Positions 53,340 through 63,814 are shown, counted from the first letter of the stretch. The stretch is DNA of 64,000 bases from Pythium myriotylum (GCA_023091665.1 JALJCQ010000008.1:1364001-1428000), one strand, 5' to 3'. Notes: generated by a model not told the origin, from the sequence alone. Program-made: numbers and translations.

Positions 53340-53580
53340 TTAATTCTGTGCTGTAAATTCGTTCAGGTTTTCTTTCAATGATGGGCATTTATTCTTGATA
53401 TATTCATTTTTACACATCCAATTGAAATATTGGGTATCGTTCTCAACAATCCACTTTACGGATTTGTTGTTATGTTTGCCCCACACAGAAGTTTCGCTTC
53501 GTTGATATAGAGCGGGGCTTAGAGAACTTGTTCGAAAAGCTCTGTGACTTTTCGAACTTCGTTCTAATAATTATGAATAG
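53340..53580 (-). pseudogene. AT-rich coding remnant, possibly viral DUF3820-like
   Basis: A minus-strand open frame ends at a TAA (53340-53342) and reads ..SVWGKHNNKSVKWIVENDTQ.. then YFNWMCKNEYIK... The pattern GKxxxKxxxxVxxxDxxYxxW is the short domain attached to exonucleases and other proteins of large DNA viruses and phages. It is strikingly AT-rich with AAT/AAA codons, unlike all neighbouring host genes. Identification is by pattern memory only. Confidence 0.35.
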
Positions 53581-53829
53581 AATCGGACGTTATAGAGATA
53601 CTGGACTTAATGAAATTGCTCCAAAAGATTATCATAGAATCGATGTAATAATGAAAGAATTCGAGTATCTTCGATCTGAATTAGCTCAAAAAAAGGTTGG
53701 AACATTCATATCAAAATACTTCAAAGAAGAGATATTTACAAAAGATAGAGAATCTTTACTCAAAGATGGATTTGTTAGCAAAGGAGATTATCTTGAAATC
53801 CCACTAACAATACTGAATGCCAGATACAA
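53528..53829 (+). pseudogene. AT-rich gene, 5' part, split by the LINE
   Basis: A frame of about 100 codons, ..NEIAPKDYHRIDVIMKEFEYLRSELAQKK..GTFISKYFKEEIF... then ..YLEIPLTILNARY, AT-rich and interrupted at the LINE target site (53812-53829). The continuation is at 62917. The C-terminal stretch resembles the winged-helix end of viral D5-type helicase-primases (PLTxLxxxYKxWC pattern across the insertion). Composition and context suggest an endogenous viral fragment; not proven. The frame carries no stop before the insertion. Confidence 0.4.
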
Positions 53830-53905
53830 TGATGATGATGAAGATGAAGTCTATTGAGCGCAATTAATGTACCCAAATAGCTGGAGCTCTGATGCAATCC
53901 TGGGC

Positions 53906-56900
53906 TTACCGTGGGTCAACCTGGCTGGTTAGCCAGGGCTGTAAGTCGGAGGCGGCGAGCCGAGGCAAGTCTGCATGGCAGATCCTGTCTGTGGGATGAA
54001 GGACACGGCTCGTGAGAGCTGTGTCCATCGCATGGGAGGCCATCGTCACGGCCATAGTGTTGTGGTTCTTCACTTGGTGGTGCCATAAGGTGACGCCGAC
54101 CATGTCGGCGAGGCGTCGCGCCCGGTGGTAGAGCAGCCGGAGCCGCTCATCCTTCGGCGCTCGATATTCCCGGAGCTGCCGTAGAACTAATCCGCAGGTG
54201 CCGATGACTATTAGGTCGCGCCATCCATAGGCGTATGCAGCTTGGAGGCCTTCCAAGATACCTTTGTAAGTGGCGTGGTTGTTGTTGGTGGTGGGGTCGG
54301 GGATGGAAACTGCAGAACCCCACAAGACCTCGGGGACAGATCCGGCTCTGGAGACTAGAGCAATGGCTGCTCCGGCACCTCCAGGGCCGGGGTTGCCAGG
54401 GGAGGTCCCGGCAAAGAAGAGCACTCTCGTGGTGGCCTCGGTGCACGGCGGGAGGATAGAGAACGGATCAGCTCCTGTGTCTGCGTCTTCTGGCATACAC
54501 TTGCGGAGGGTGGGTAGTTCCCAGACCTTGGGTGGAACTCGTGGCAGCCGTAGACTGAATACCACAGTGAGGAGTTCTGTTCTAGTTGCCGCGTCCAGCG
54601 TCCGCCATAGCCCGAGGGCGGCGAACACTTGGCGTAGCCTGGCCCAGAGGGCCTGCGCGGCCGGGCATTCCCAGACAATATGATTGACCGATCCGCCAGC
54701 GGCTCCAGCGTCGTCACAATGTGGACACCCCCTGCGATTGTGGAGGCGGTCCCATCCGGACATGCGTAGACCTTTGATTCTGAAGAAGAGCAGGCGTTGA
54801 CAGCTGGAGCTATGTGGTAGCTGATGAATGATCTTCCACCCGACGAAGTCGAGGGCTGTCCCGAACTCGATGGAGGACTCGAGCGCAAGATCCCGACGGC
54901 GGCGGATATCTTGACCTTCTAGCTGAGTCTTCGTTTTCGATACGAGCATCTTGAGAGTGGTTCTGTCGTGGAGTTGCGAAGTGCCCCACAAAGGCAAGAC
55001 TGGGCTGAGGGAGGGAAGCGGAGCGAACTTGAGTGAGGTTCGACGGGTGGCACTGCGTGCCACGGACTCAGCATGATGTAGGGAGACAATTTCGCCTAGG
55101 TCGCGTGTCTCGTTGCTGGCGTCAAGCCGGACGAGCCTGATGCCCTGAGTTGTCGTCTGTAGAGTCCAGGTGTCGGCAGACTTACCTTTCTCTTCGAGGT
55201 GTGTCAAGAATATATGTCGCTGGAGCAGTTCCGGGTAGCTGAACACAAGCGTATCACAGAGTAGCCTGAAGCTGTCCACAGCCCCATACGGGTAGGAGCT
55301 GCCACGTAACTTGAAGCGCAAGGTAGTAGCGGAGACCCAGACCAGTTCAAGGACTTCGTGAACAGTGGCTTCACCGACGTTGAGGCCGGGTAGATCCGAG
55401 GATCGGAGAGGCCGGCCAGTGGAGTGCAGGAGCAGATCAGATCCGACCACACGGGTGTGGAGGAGAGCTTGTAAATTCAGCCGGCCTGCCCGCGTTCTCT
55501 GGATCGCGCGAATCTCGTTGAGGGCACTCTTGACCTGTGTGTAGTCGCGTTGGTACCATCCATCCGTCCACCTACCGTCCCGCAGCGGCGCCTGGCCGGC
55601 TTGTGGGAGTAGGGCGAGGACCGCGTCCCGTTCTCGGCTGTCCCAGGCCGTCGCACGTCGTAGAACCGACCGGCCCGTGGCAGCGAGCGTGTGTTCGAGA
55701 CGTGGGGTGTGATCGGGTCCGCGACCAGCTGCTATGTGTGTCGCCTTTGCAAATGTTGTCGTCGCCGCCAGGACTGCGCCTACTGCCTTCGCGACGGAGT
55801 CTTTTGCCGAGTACCAGCGCTGGATAGTTGTAGCACTGAGTAGGAGTAGAGCGTCCCGGACTGACGGGATTTGCAGGCCGCCATCGTTGCGGTCGGCCGT
55901 CGCCGTCGGTGCGTTCATCCGGGCCCTCCCTGTGTCGTCTCGACGCACGAGCAGGCCGTGCCAAGCATACAAGTTGACGAAGTTTTGTAGACGGGTTACC
56001 ATCTCTGCAGTCGGCCACGAGTGTCTAGCAACGAAGAGAAGCTTGGGCAGCATCACAGCTTGGCACACTTGGACTCGCTGCAGGATATCCGTTGTCTTGA
56101 TTTCCGCGATGTGTAGTCTGGTCCGGAGTTGTTGCAGGGTTACATCCCAGACCTGATGTCCGCTCGGTTCGGTGGCAATTTGCCCACCGAGATACCTGAC
56201 GAGTTGCGACCGGTCGGCAACGGGAAAGCCATGAGCATCGTTTCTCTCCTTCCACCCCTCAGAGGTGAGGAACACCGCTGTGCTCTTCTCGACATTGACA
56301 CGAAGCCCGGAGGCATTTCCAAAGAGATCGAGCGTGTTGAGGAGCACAGGAAGTTCCGCAGGCGAGCGCAGGTAGATACTGGTATCATCAGCGAATCCTA
56401 CAATGGACACGGATACGGTGTCGGAGACCTGCAGCCCCGGGAGGCTCTGTGTCGCCGCCACTAGATCGTAGAGGACGTCCACAGCCAGCACGAAGAGCGT
56501 TGGCGCGAGAGGGCAGCCTTGGCGTATACCCGTGAGTACCTCGTGCGTGGCAGAGACTTGCCCGTCGACTGAATACAAACGCGGCAGTCGTACCGATGTG
56601 CATTTGTTCGATCGCAGTGATCATGGCGGCAGGTAACCCGTGCCGTCTGAGCGCACGCGATAAGAAGGTCCGATCAAGCGAGTCATAGGCCTTGGCAAAG
56701 TCGAGGAGCACCGCGAGCGCCTCACTCGGAAGCTCCTTGTGCGCAGCTCGCCTTTGCAACACCGACCAAACATCAATTGCATCATGGACTTGCCTTCCCT
56801 TAACGAAGCCGTATTGTGTCGAGGAGACTAGTCCAGGCACGTGGTTCCGGATGCGATTGAGAAGAATCTTCGCGTAGATCTTGTAGTCGGTGTTGAGGAG

Positions 56901-57596
56901 CGCAATCGGGCGGAAGTTTAGACCAGATGCGGGGTGGCTTTTCTTCGGCAGGCAACATACTGAGGCGGCCTTGAAGCTCGTAGGTAGGACATTGGCTTTG
57001 TACCATTGAGTGAAGAGATTCGCCAGAAGAGGTGCCACTGCGTCACAATGTTCGCGATACCAGTCGTTGGGGATGCCATCTGGGCCGCTCACTTTTCCTC
57101 GCGGACAGGCCTTGATCGCCGCGCCAACCACCTCTGGCGTAAAGAGGTGTTCGTCGAGGTCAACTCCGAGGTTGTTCGTCTTGGGCGGGATCAACTCGAA
57201 TACACGGTCTTGTGCGGTTGGATCGCATGGTGGCTTCTGAATGATCGGGAGCCAGTCCTGTCCGACTATATCCGCCACTGCAAGGTTAGAGTTGGGCTGC
57301 TGGAGTAGAGTCGTCGTCGGTCTCCGTGATAGTTTGATTGAGATGCGCCGAAAGAACGCTAGCATGGACTCGTGGGAACGGCCCGCATGCGACGCATTGC
57401 GACTGCGCCGCGTCCGTAAGATACGCGTCGTCTGCAGGCGGATGAGATCTTGCCGGAGTGACTTGAACCGCGCCGCAGGATCTATCGAGAGCGTTGCCAT
57501 CGCCGTCATGATCGCGTCGATACTCGCTGCCACCGTATGCACCCGGATGTTCACGTTGCGTTTAGCTTCTCGGAGCGCTGAGGCGAGTCGTTTCAT
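53906..57596 (-). pseudogene. LINE reverse transcriptase and RNase H-like region
   Basis: The first frame (57596-56388) holds RT motifs ..GPDGIPNDWY.., ..FRPIALLNTDYKIYAKILLNRI.., ..QYGFVKGRQ.., ..AVLLDFAKAYDSLDR.. (catalytic Asp). After a one-base shift near 56570 the second frame (56578-53906, 890 codons) continues ..GIRQGCPLAPTLF.. and ..GFADDTSIYL.. (FADD active site), a long connection region, a Cys/His motif ..CPHCDD..VNHIVWECP.. and then an RNase H-like fold ..FFAGTSPGNPGPGGAG.., ..NNHATYKG.., ..VIGTCGLVLRQL.., ..HNTMAVTMASHAMD... In the RNase H part the four catalytic positions (D, E, D, D) are A, T, T and V. Confidence 0.9.
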
Positions 57597-58827
57597 CTGT
57601 TTGTCGCGTTGCCAGAGTGAGTTGTTCGCGTTGGACTACTAGACTTTCTCGCCGGATTTGCGTCTTCACCGTGTCCCACTGTGAAGCCGACTGGTCTGCA
57701 GGCAAGTCGACAAGTGTTGGACTGACGTTCATCAGAATCTTCTCGCCTACCTCGTGGACGGCTTCTCTTGCACAGTCCGGTAGCGGGTCCCGCAACCTCG
57801 GTGATCGAAGTTGATTCCGACGTTGACCTTTCCCTGTGGCCTCGAGCTGTATGATGACCCCGTCATGATCTGTTCTGCAGAAAGGAGCCGTCGTGGCGAT
57901 CCTTTGGAGGCGCGGATAGGCAACCGACGACATGTACCACCGATCCAGACGAGCCGTCGCAATCCGATCGTCTCGGAGGGTGTACATGTACGTGTGATGG
58001 GCCGCATGAAAATCGAGCACGTCTTGAGTCGACTCGGCGGCAAGCATGTCATTTGTGGCCGCATCGACAAGGTTCCATGAGGCGAGTAGTTCCGTCAAAC
58101 CTTCCGTGAGGTGCTGAGAGGCAGACCGTCGGCTCCTATCAAGTTCGTAGTCGAGGACACAGTTGAAATCGCCTCCGAGGAGCACTACGCCGTCTGGTTT
58201 GGGAAGCTGAGCGAGCTGGCGGAAGTGTTGATCGCGTGTAGCATGATGTATACTTCCGTATACACAAACCACCGTCACTATTTCACCATCTAATCGGCCC
58301 TGAATGGCCACAAAGTGCGCTGACCACATGTCTTTCCTCCACGGTTGAACATCGCTGAGTCCGGATTGGGGATGTAGCAGGATAGCTACTCCTCCGGCCG
58401 CTTGCTCGGTCGCGGGCCAGAAGGATAGCGGCTGTGGCAGCTTCCGTGGATCATATCCCCAAGCGCGCGCATACATATCCTCAAGCACCGGAGCCCATCT
58501 CTCAGTCGCACGCGTTTCTTGAAGGATGACCACGTCGAAGTGGCGCTTATCATGTTTGCGCCTGAAATCTTCGAACCAGTTGTCGAGATGCTCGCGGTTT
58601 TTCAGAAGGCCTTGGACGTTCTGGGTAAGTAGTTGGAAATGTGGCGGGGGAAAAGACCTGGCAGATCGCCACGTGGCGGTCATTGGGGCCTTATGGGACC
58701 TGCTCCTTTCCCGCGAGGAAGTGGTGCAGGAATTTGTGCTGGTGTGCTGGAGCGTCGACGCTCCCTGCACGGGCTCCTCGTCTAGACGCCGCACTTGCGT
58801 CTGCGAGGTGGGCCGGTGGACTCTCAT
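57562..58827 (-). CDS. LINE apurinic-type endonuclease
   Basis: A 421-codon frame with the complete APE motif series: ..LLTQNVQGL.. (Asn), ..VVILQETRA.. (Glu), ..VCVYGSIH.. (Tyr), ..LLGGDFNCVLD.. (Asp/Asn), ..ARLDRWYMS.. and ..RTDHDGVIIQL.. (Asp-His). It nicks the target for target-primed reverse transcription. It overlaps the RT frame by 35 nt and the upstream frame by 4 nt, so the original ORF2 was probably continuous and now carries frameshifts. Confidence 0.88.
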   Translation of the reverse strand: MRVHRPTSQTQVRRLDEEPVQGASTLQHTSTNSCTTSSRERSRSHKAPMTATWRSARSFPPPHFQLLTQNVQGLLKNREHLDNWFEDFRRKHDKRHFDVVILQETRATERWAPVLEDMYARAWGYDPRKLPQPLSFWPATEQAAGGVAILLHPQSGLSDVQPWRKDMWSAHFVAIQGRLDGEIVTVVCVYGSIHHATRDQHFRQLAQLPKPDGVVLLGGDFNCVLDYELDRSRRSASQHLTEGLTELLASWNLVDAATNDMLAAESTQDVLDFHAAHHTYMYTLRDDRIATARLDRWYMSSVAYPRLQRIATTAPFCRTDHDGVIIQLEATGKGQRRNQLRSPRLRDPLPDCAREAVHEVGEKILMNVSPTLVDLPADQSASQWDTVKTQIRRESLVVQREQLTLATRQTDETTRLSAPRS

Positions 58828-59591
58828 TCGCGACCACTAGCCTGCCGCAAGGCAGACTGTGTCGAATGAGCGAGTTCGCCCGCCAGAGCGAGCATGGTGC
58901 CTACTGTCAAGTCGTGTAGGCGCAAATCGTGAAGTGCAGCCACCGTGTCTTCTGGGTGAGCTCTCAACCAGTCGATAACGCGGGGATTGATGAGCTCGTC
59001 CGTGCTGGCGATCACTACGAGGGCCACCAAACGGGACCATTCGAATCGAGCTTGGTCGTTGTCGTTCGCAACTACGAAGTGTGGGATCGAGCTGTCCTCC
59101 GCGAGTGCATTCAGTTCGTTGCCGAGACGTTTGAGCAGCGCCGGTGGCAGTAAGCTGAGGGCAACTTCCGGGTACGGCAGAGCGCGTAGGAGTGTCACTA
59201 ACTGGGCCGTTGACCGGCTCCAATACTCGCAGCCGGCGTTAACCGTGTCAGCTTCATCGCGTTCCGTACAATCATCTTGTTGACCGTCCCAGTGCCGGTA
59301 GGCCACCAAGTTAGCCGCTTCTGCCTGTCGCCAAAGATCCGCAAGTGCTCCTCGTCGCCGACGCCTCGGGTTGAGCGCGCTGATCAGCGCAAGCCCCGCC
59401 GGCGGCGAGAGTAACGCCGACGACGGTGGAGGAGAGGGCGATGGGGACGGCGTGACAGAAGGAACATAGGTGGAGTCGCTTTCCGAAATGAGGTCTATCA
59501 TCTCACGTTTGGGGATGCCACGATTTGTGCGTGGGGCCACGTACCAACCGAGTGGGACCAGGACTTGGTCCATCCGCTCGCGCATCGCCAA
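58824..59591 (-). CDS. LINE ORF of unknown function (255 codons)
   Basis: Starts 27 nt after the OTU frame's stop and ends in overlap with the APE frame, so it is probably the N-terminal part of ORF2. Ser/Pro-rich linker (..TPSPSPSPPPSS..), then a helical region (..GALADLWRQAEAANLVAYRHWDGQQ.., ..LLPPALLKRLGNELNALAED..). No family recognised. Confidence 0.6.
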   Translation of the reverse strand: MAMRERMDQVLVPLGWYVAPRTNRGIPKREMIDLISESDSTYVPSVTPSPSPSPPPSSALLSPPAGLALISALNPRRRRRGALADLWRQAEAANLVAYRHWDGQQDDCTERDEADTVNAGCEYWSRSTAQLVTLLRALPYPEVALSLLPPALLKRLGNELNALAEDSSIPHFVVANDNDQARFEWSRLVALVVIASTDELINPRVIDWLRAHPEDTVAALHDLRLHDLTVGTMLALAGELAHSTQSALRQASGRE

Positions 59592-59618
59592 CCCTTCTTT
59601 GTCGTCGCTGGTCCATTC

Positions 59619-60558
59619 CTAATAGAGGCTCTCATGGAATCTGAAGCTGTCGAAGTGGCCGTTGCCTCCATTCGGTCTGAAGACCAAAATCGTCGGGAGC
59701 ACCCGGTGCCGGAGAAAGGTGCGGATGATCGCAAAAGCCTCCGACGGTGCTGGAAAGAGCTGTTTGATCTTTTCCGGGCCACGGGCGCTGTGCCTTTCGA
59801 GATGGACGACGCGGACAGTGGTAGCTTGAGTGTCGCCATCTTCGGCAATAACGATGACCGGCTCGCGGAGGTACCATGCAAGGCCGAAGATGTCCTCATC
59901 TGAGCCCCATTGATCACGGGTGAGGCCTTGTGCCAAGGTTGCGGCCTTGATGCCTTCGATGAATTGTCGAATAGCTCGGGTGGCAGCTTCACTGTCTTCA
60001 GGAGGGCCTGTTCGGAAGAACCGCCGATTGAAATCTGCCAGCGTCACCGTCCCATCCTCCAGCATGGGCGACAAGTACTCGAGGAGACTGGAGCACATGC
60101 CAGCCTTGTAGTGGTTACCTTCATTGACCGTGGTGCGGCAGACAAACATTTCTTCGCCTCGAATGAAGCGGGCTCTGCAGCTGTGGACTGCAAAGTGGAG
60201 GCACCCTCCGTTCGACGGTGTCTTCACGATTCGGGCCCGAAACGCTGACTTCCAGTCGTCAAGCGAGGATGGGGACCACAGCTGCTGAAGGAGGGCGTCC
60301 AACAGCGGGCTCGGGAATTGACTTTGCCAGTGGTCCTCGGGTCGAAGCTTCCGCATGGCAACTTCCTGCTCGAGGTGAGCCTGCGCGTCTCCCAATGTTT
60401 GCGGCGCGAAGAAGGCGGAGAGAGGCATCTGGCGTTGCGGCCGCCGAGGCGGTTTAGGTGCTTCTGCCTGCGCTCCCTGCGCTGCTGTCACGTCAGTCGG
60501 CGCACCAGTCGGACCACCCGGTTGGGGCAGCGAAAGCTCACGCTCATCGGCCAACGTC
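59619..60558 (-). CDS. OTU-like cysteine protease domain of the LINE
   Basis: After the homopolymer the frame reads ..TLADERELSLPQPG.., then ..KTPSNGGCLHFAVHSCRARF.. (catalytic Cys in the DGNC-type motif, Asp replaced by Asn), ..QWGSDEDIFGLAWYLREPVIVI.. (the W/E..LA..Y..I strand of OTU folds) and ..NGGNGHFDSFRF.. (catalytic His in the HFDS/HYDS motif). OTU proteases remove ubiquitin; in retroelements such domains have been reported in a few lineages, and here it may process the gag-like protein or counter host ubiquitylation (inference). The start is shared with gag through the poly-C run. Confidence 0.75.
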
Positions 60559-60583
60559 GGGGGGGGGGGGGGGGGGGGGGGGG
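60559..60583. repeat. 25-nt G homopolymer (poly-C on the LINE sense strand)
   Basis: An uninterrupted run of 25 G on the plus strand between the gag frame and the OTU frame. On the LINE strand it encodes a proline run, and the two coding frames meet here one base apart. Confidence 0.95.
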
Positions 60584-62601
60584 TCAAAGCCTTCACTGAT
60601 AGTCGAGTCGAACTGGTGGGCTTTGCTCGCCGGCTGACCTGAGTCACTCGCAGTGGGCGAAGGTGGCTCCTGTCGTTTACCGATTTGCAGTGCCGGTTCA
60701 ACGTAGGGGACGAGGGCAAGCTCAGGCGTCGCCGGCGATTCCACCGGCTGTGCGGCAGGACGGGCGACTGGCTCTGATTGATCAGCTCCGCTCTCGGTTG
60801 GGACCTTGGCTGCCTCCGTCGTCGGCGTTGTCGACGAAGTAGCTGAGCCTGCGCCTTCGGAACGCCTGAAGGACTTGAGTGCCGGTCGTGCCTGGAGCTG
60901 CACTTGGCGCAGCTGCGCACGGACACGATTGTGGGCCTGGAGGGTTTGGTTCTGCGCTTGCTCCTTGCGATCGCGCTCAACCTGCTCTTTTGCGAGGCGT
61001 TGGGCATTCGCCTGTTCCGCGGCCTCCTTGGCCGCTAGACATGCGGCGGCCTTGGTTTTGCGCTCGACTTTCTGAAGCCTACGTTGCTCGTCAGCGTCAA
61101 GGGAGCGCGCCAGTTCCGGTGCGACCGTTTCTCGCATCTCTTTGAGTTGACGGGCAAACTTCTTTGGCGAGATTGGAGCCGTTAGATGGAATATCTCAGC
61201 TTTTGGAACGTCCAGTGCGATCGTGCGGCTCGCGGCTGAGCTCTCAGCGAACTTGTTCTTACAGTCCTTGGTAGCATGCCGGATGCTAAGGCACCGCGTG
61301 CAGGGCGCGCGGCGTGACGCGCGCGGGTGGTGCACATCAAACATGATCGGGACGTTGTCGTATACAACTTGAAGTCGCCGGACTCGCTCGAGCGGTGCAG
61401 GGCATGTGATTTGGTCAAAAATGAGTTTCCATCGAGTAGGACGAAAGTCACGCAGCGCGATTGACTTTACCAGGTTGATGTGTAGCGCTGGCATACCCGC
61501 AGCTGCTCGCCCAATCGCACGGATAGCGTGCTGTACCAAGTCTGTCCCTCCATTGAAGTAGACGTGGTATAAGAGTTTCCGGGCTGGCGGATCGAAACCA
61601 ACTTTTGGGAGTGCCGTCGTGAGGGAGTCGGTCGCTTGCAGGCGCACTGTGCCTTTTCCGAGTGCGAATTCGAATCCTTCCCAGGCGTCTCGCACCATCG
61701 GGAGAACGAACCTGACAGACAGGATCATGGACTTTGGATCAACTGTGATCGTGTGCGTCGCGTTGAAGAACGCGAGAACTTTGTGACGGCGGACCTCATC
61801 AGTACCACAGGCAAGTAGCGCCGCGTGGCAGAGATGATATTTGGCTGCCGCATCCGGCAAGGTAACTCCTGGCGGAATGACGCCATAAAGCCTCGCCCCT
61901 AGGTGCCGACGGTCGAACTCTGCAATCGAGTCCCGCTCCGCGGACGTGTGGGTTTCCATGAGGAATCGAGGCGGCTTAGCTAGATGAAGCTTTTGTCCCA
62001 TCCAAGCATATAAGGCGTCTGTCTCTCGCTTCGTGAGTGGGCGTTGGTCTCCGTCACCTCTCAAGTTAGCCGGCTTGGTCGCGCACGTGAACAGATTCAA
62101 CAGAGCCGGATCGGGCGGCGGCGGCTGTGCAGAGTCAGGTTGGTTCGCTGGTTGCAACACTGTTCCGCTAAGCTTCGCCCGCAGCTGCGCTGTCCCGGCT
62201 TTACTCCAGATCGTGTGCTGATCAGTCTTCGTTTGGCCTGTCTGTGGAAGCCCCTGCGGAGCGTGGCTCGTCTTTGTCGGCCGATCTGATGGAGCAGGTT
62301 TCGACGCGGCCTTCTTCTTCTTCGGCTTTTTGCCCGCTGGCATGGTTGGTGTCGTCGGGGGCGGTTGGCCGATCGTAAATCCGTCAATCGCTGTCTGCTG
62401 CGCATCTGTCGGTTGCGGCGGCGGCGAAGTCGGGGATGGAGCGGCATCTTCGATGTGCGCGTCTCCGGCGGATGCGGACTTGCGCGTTGGGTGCTGCTGT
62501 TGCTCGGTCGAGATCCCGTCGGGTGGGCTCGGCTCGTTGGCCTGGGTAGGCGTCGACTGGAGCGCCGACGTCCCGGAGGGCGTCAGCGTAATCGATGACA
62601 A
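60584..62601 (-). CDS. LINE gag-like ORF1 with zinc knuckle
   Basis: Starts MSSITLTPSG..., Pro/Ser-rich N-terminus, a Lys stretch (KKPKKKK), a central RNA-binding-like region (..LSVRFVLPMVRDAWEGFEFALGKG.., ..LVKSIALRDFRPTRWKLIF..), a CCHC knuckle CTRCLSIRHATKDC, a charged coiled-coil region (..LDADEQRRLQKVERKTKAA..AKEQVERDRKEQ..) and a long low-complexity linker up to the proline run. It would bind element RNA. The 5' untranslated part is 62602-62898. Confidence 0.85.
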
Positions 62602-62916
62602 ATCCTACGCATCCACAGAGGAGGCTCCAGGCGAGGGGGTTGGGAACGCTGCCAAGTCGTGGTTGTTTGGCGACAGTGAGCTTCCCGACGGTGCTGTCGG
62701 TGGGCTCTCTGCCCCCTCCACGCCTCTGGGAGCGTCTGGCGGAGGTCCGGTGTCCACTGGAAGCAGCCGAGCTGCTTCGAGTGAGGTAGGCGGCATGGCT
62801 GCCGCTCGCGAGGCTTGCGCTGCCTGCTTGTCGGTCCGAGTTGAGTTGGGCTGTGCGGAACAGAAAAGGGGATCTGTTCGCTGGAAGGCGAATTCGGAAC
62901 TGAATGCCAGATACAA

Positions 62917-63046
62917 ACAATGGTGCATTGATACTGGACATAACCGTATGTTGCGTAAAGCTATCATTGAGAACGTCCGAAACGATAAGGTTGATGGAGT
63001 TGTGTTCAAATATTATGATGGACTAGTAACCCCGTTCAGTTCGTAG
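62917..63046 (+). pseudogene. AT-rich gene, 3' part, beyond the LINE
   Basis: Continues in phase with the frame ending at 53829 when the LINE and one target duplication are ignored: ..QWCIDTGHNRMLRKAIIENV.. to a stop after ..GLVTPFSS. A short palindrome (CAGTTCGTAGCGAACTG) overlaps the stop. Same AT-rich composition as the left part. Confidence 0.5.
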
Positions 63047-63458
63047 CGAACTGAAAGACAGTATTATTGATCATAGCATGTCCCCCGTACGTTCTTACAT
63101 GTGTATCGTATGCACACCAGTATACACGACAACTGGGATCTTTAGTATCACATGGCATCCTGAGTTGAAGTGTGTCAAACACCTAGTTTTCGGATGTCGC
63201 CGCATGCGTGACATGCTCTTATCGTGCTACGTAAACCCGAAATCTGTGGTGCTCCCCCGTCGTGAGGATGCTTGAACTTTCTCTCAACGAAGTCTGAGTG
63301 GTGGTGTGGACCTTAGTCACCTTTTGATCTTACCGTATGGAAGAAGAAGACACGGAGGCTCCTTCCGGGTGGAGCACCCGATCTTGGGCGTCTTTCTCGC
63401 ATAAAACACAACCGCCCATGATTTCAATTGTATTAGTTGCTTGCGAGCGACCCGTTCG
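63047..63458. other. Intergenic, no gene seen
   Basis: A short + frame at 63078-63275 shows no recognisable product. The stretch lies between the AT-rich segment and the LTR element. Confidence 0.4.
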
Positions 63459-63770
63459 TGTAATGGGCCCACAGCCCATTACAAGAGAGTAGGTTCTATA
63501 AGAGAGAGTTGTCCCTCCCGTGTCTCTGATTGGTCAGAGACGCGTGTGTTCTTGTTGCATTTCCATTGGTGGAAATTCTCTGATATTTCATCCTATCAGA
63601 GGACGACACCGCATACATAGGTTTTATTAGGGACACCAGAGTAGGTTTAATGAGGTCCAGGGATGTCTGGACCTCTCAACGCAGAGTCCAATTTACCGTC
63701 AAGTCAAGAGCCCAATCTGAGCGTCGGGACAGGGGTCTCGACGCTGTGTAACGGATCTGCGCCCGTTACA
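63459..63770 (+). repeat. Probable 5' LTR of an LTR retrotransposon
   Basis: Begins TGTAATGGGCCCACAGCCCATTACA and ends TGTAACGG..CCCGTTACA, i.e. TG..CA borders each inside a TGTAA..TTACA palindrome. A TGGTAGCAC primer-site-like sequence follows two bases later, then a gag-like ATG. The 3' LTR is outside the window, so borders are inferred. Confidence 0.6.
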
Positions 63771-63814
63771 CCTGGTAGCACTTCGTGGTCCGTCCACACG
63801 ACCAAGACATCAAG

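Larger units (their letters stand above)
53830..62898 (-). mobile_element. Full-length LINE (gag-OTU / APE-RT-RNase H)
   Basis: Flanked by an 18-bp target duplication ACTGAATGCCAGATACAA at 53812-53829 and 62899-62916. 9,069 bp, minus strand. The 3' terminus (53830-53880) reads ..CTCAATAGACTTCATCTTCATCATCATCAT, the tail shared by three other fragments in the window. Coding order from the 5' end: gag with zinc knuckle, OTU-like protease, an unknown 255-codon frame, APE endonuclease, RT and an RNase H-like domain. Frames are broken at about 60570, 58825, 57580 and 56570. Confidence 0.93.
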
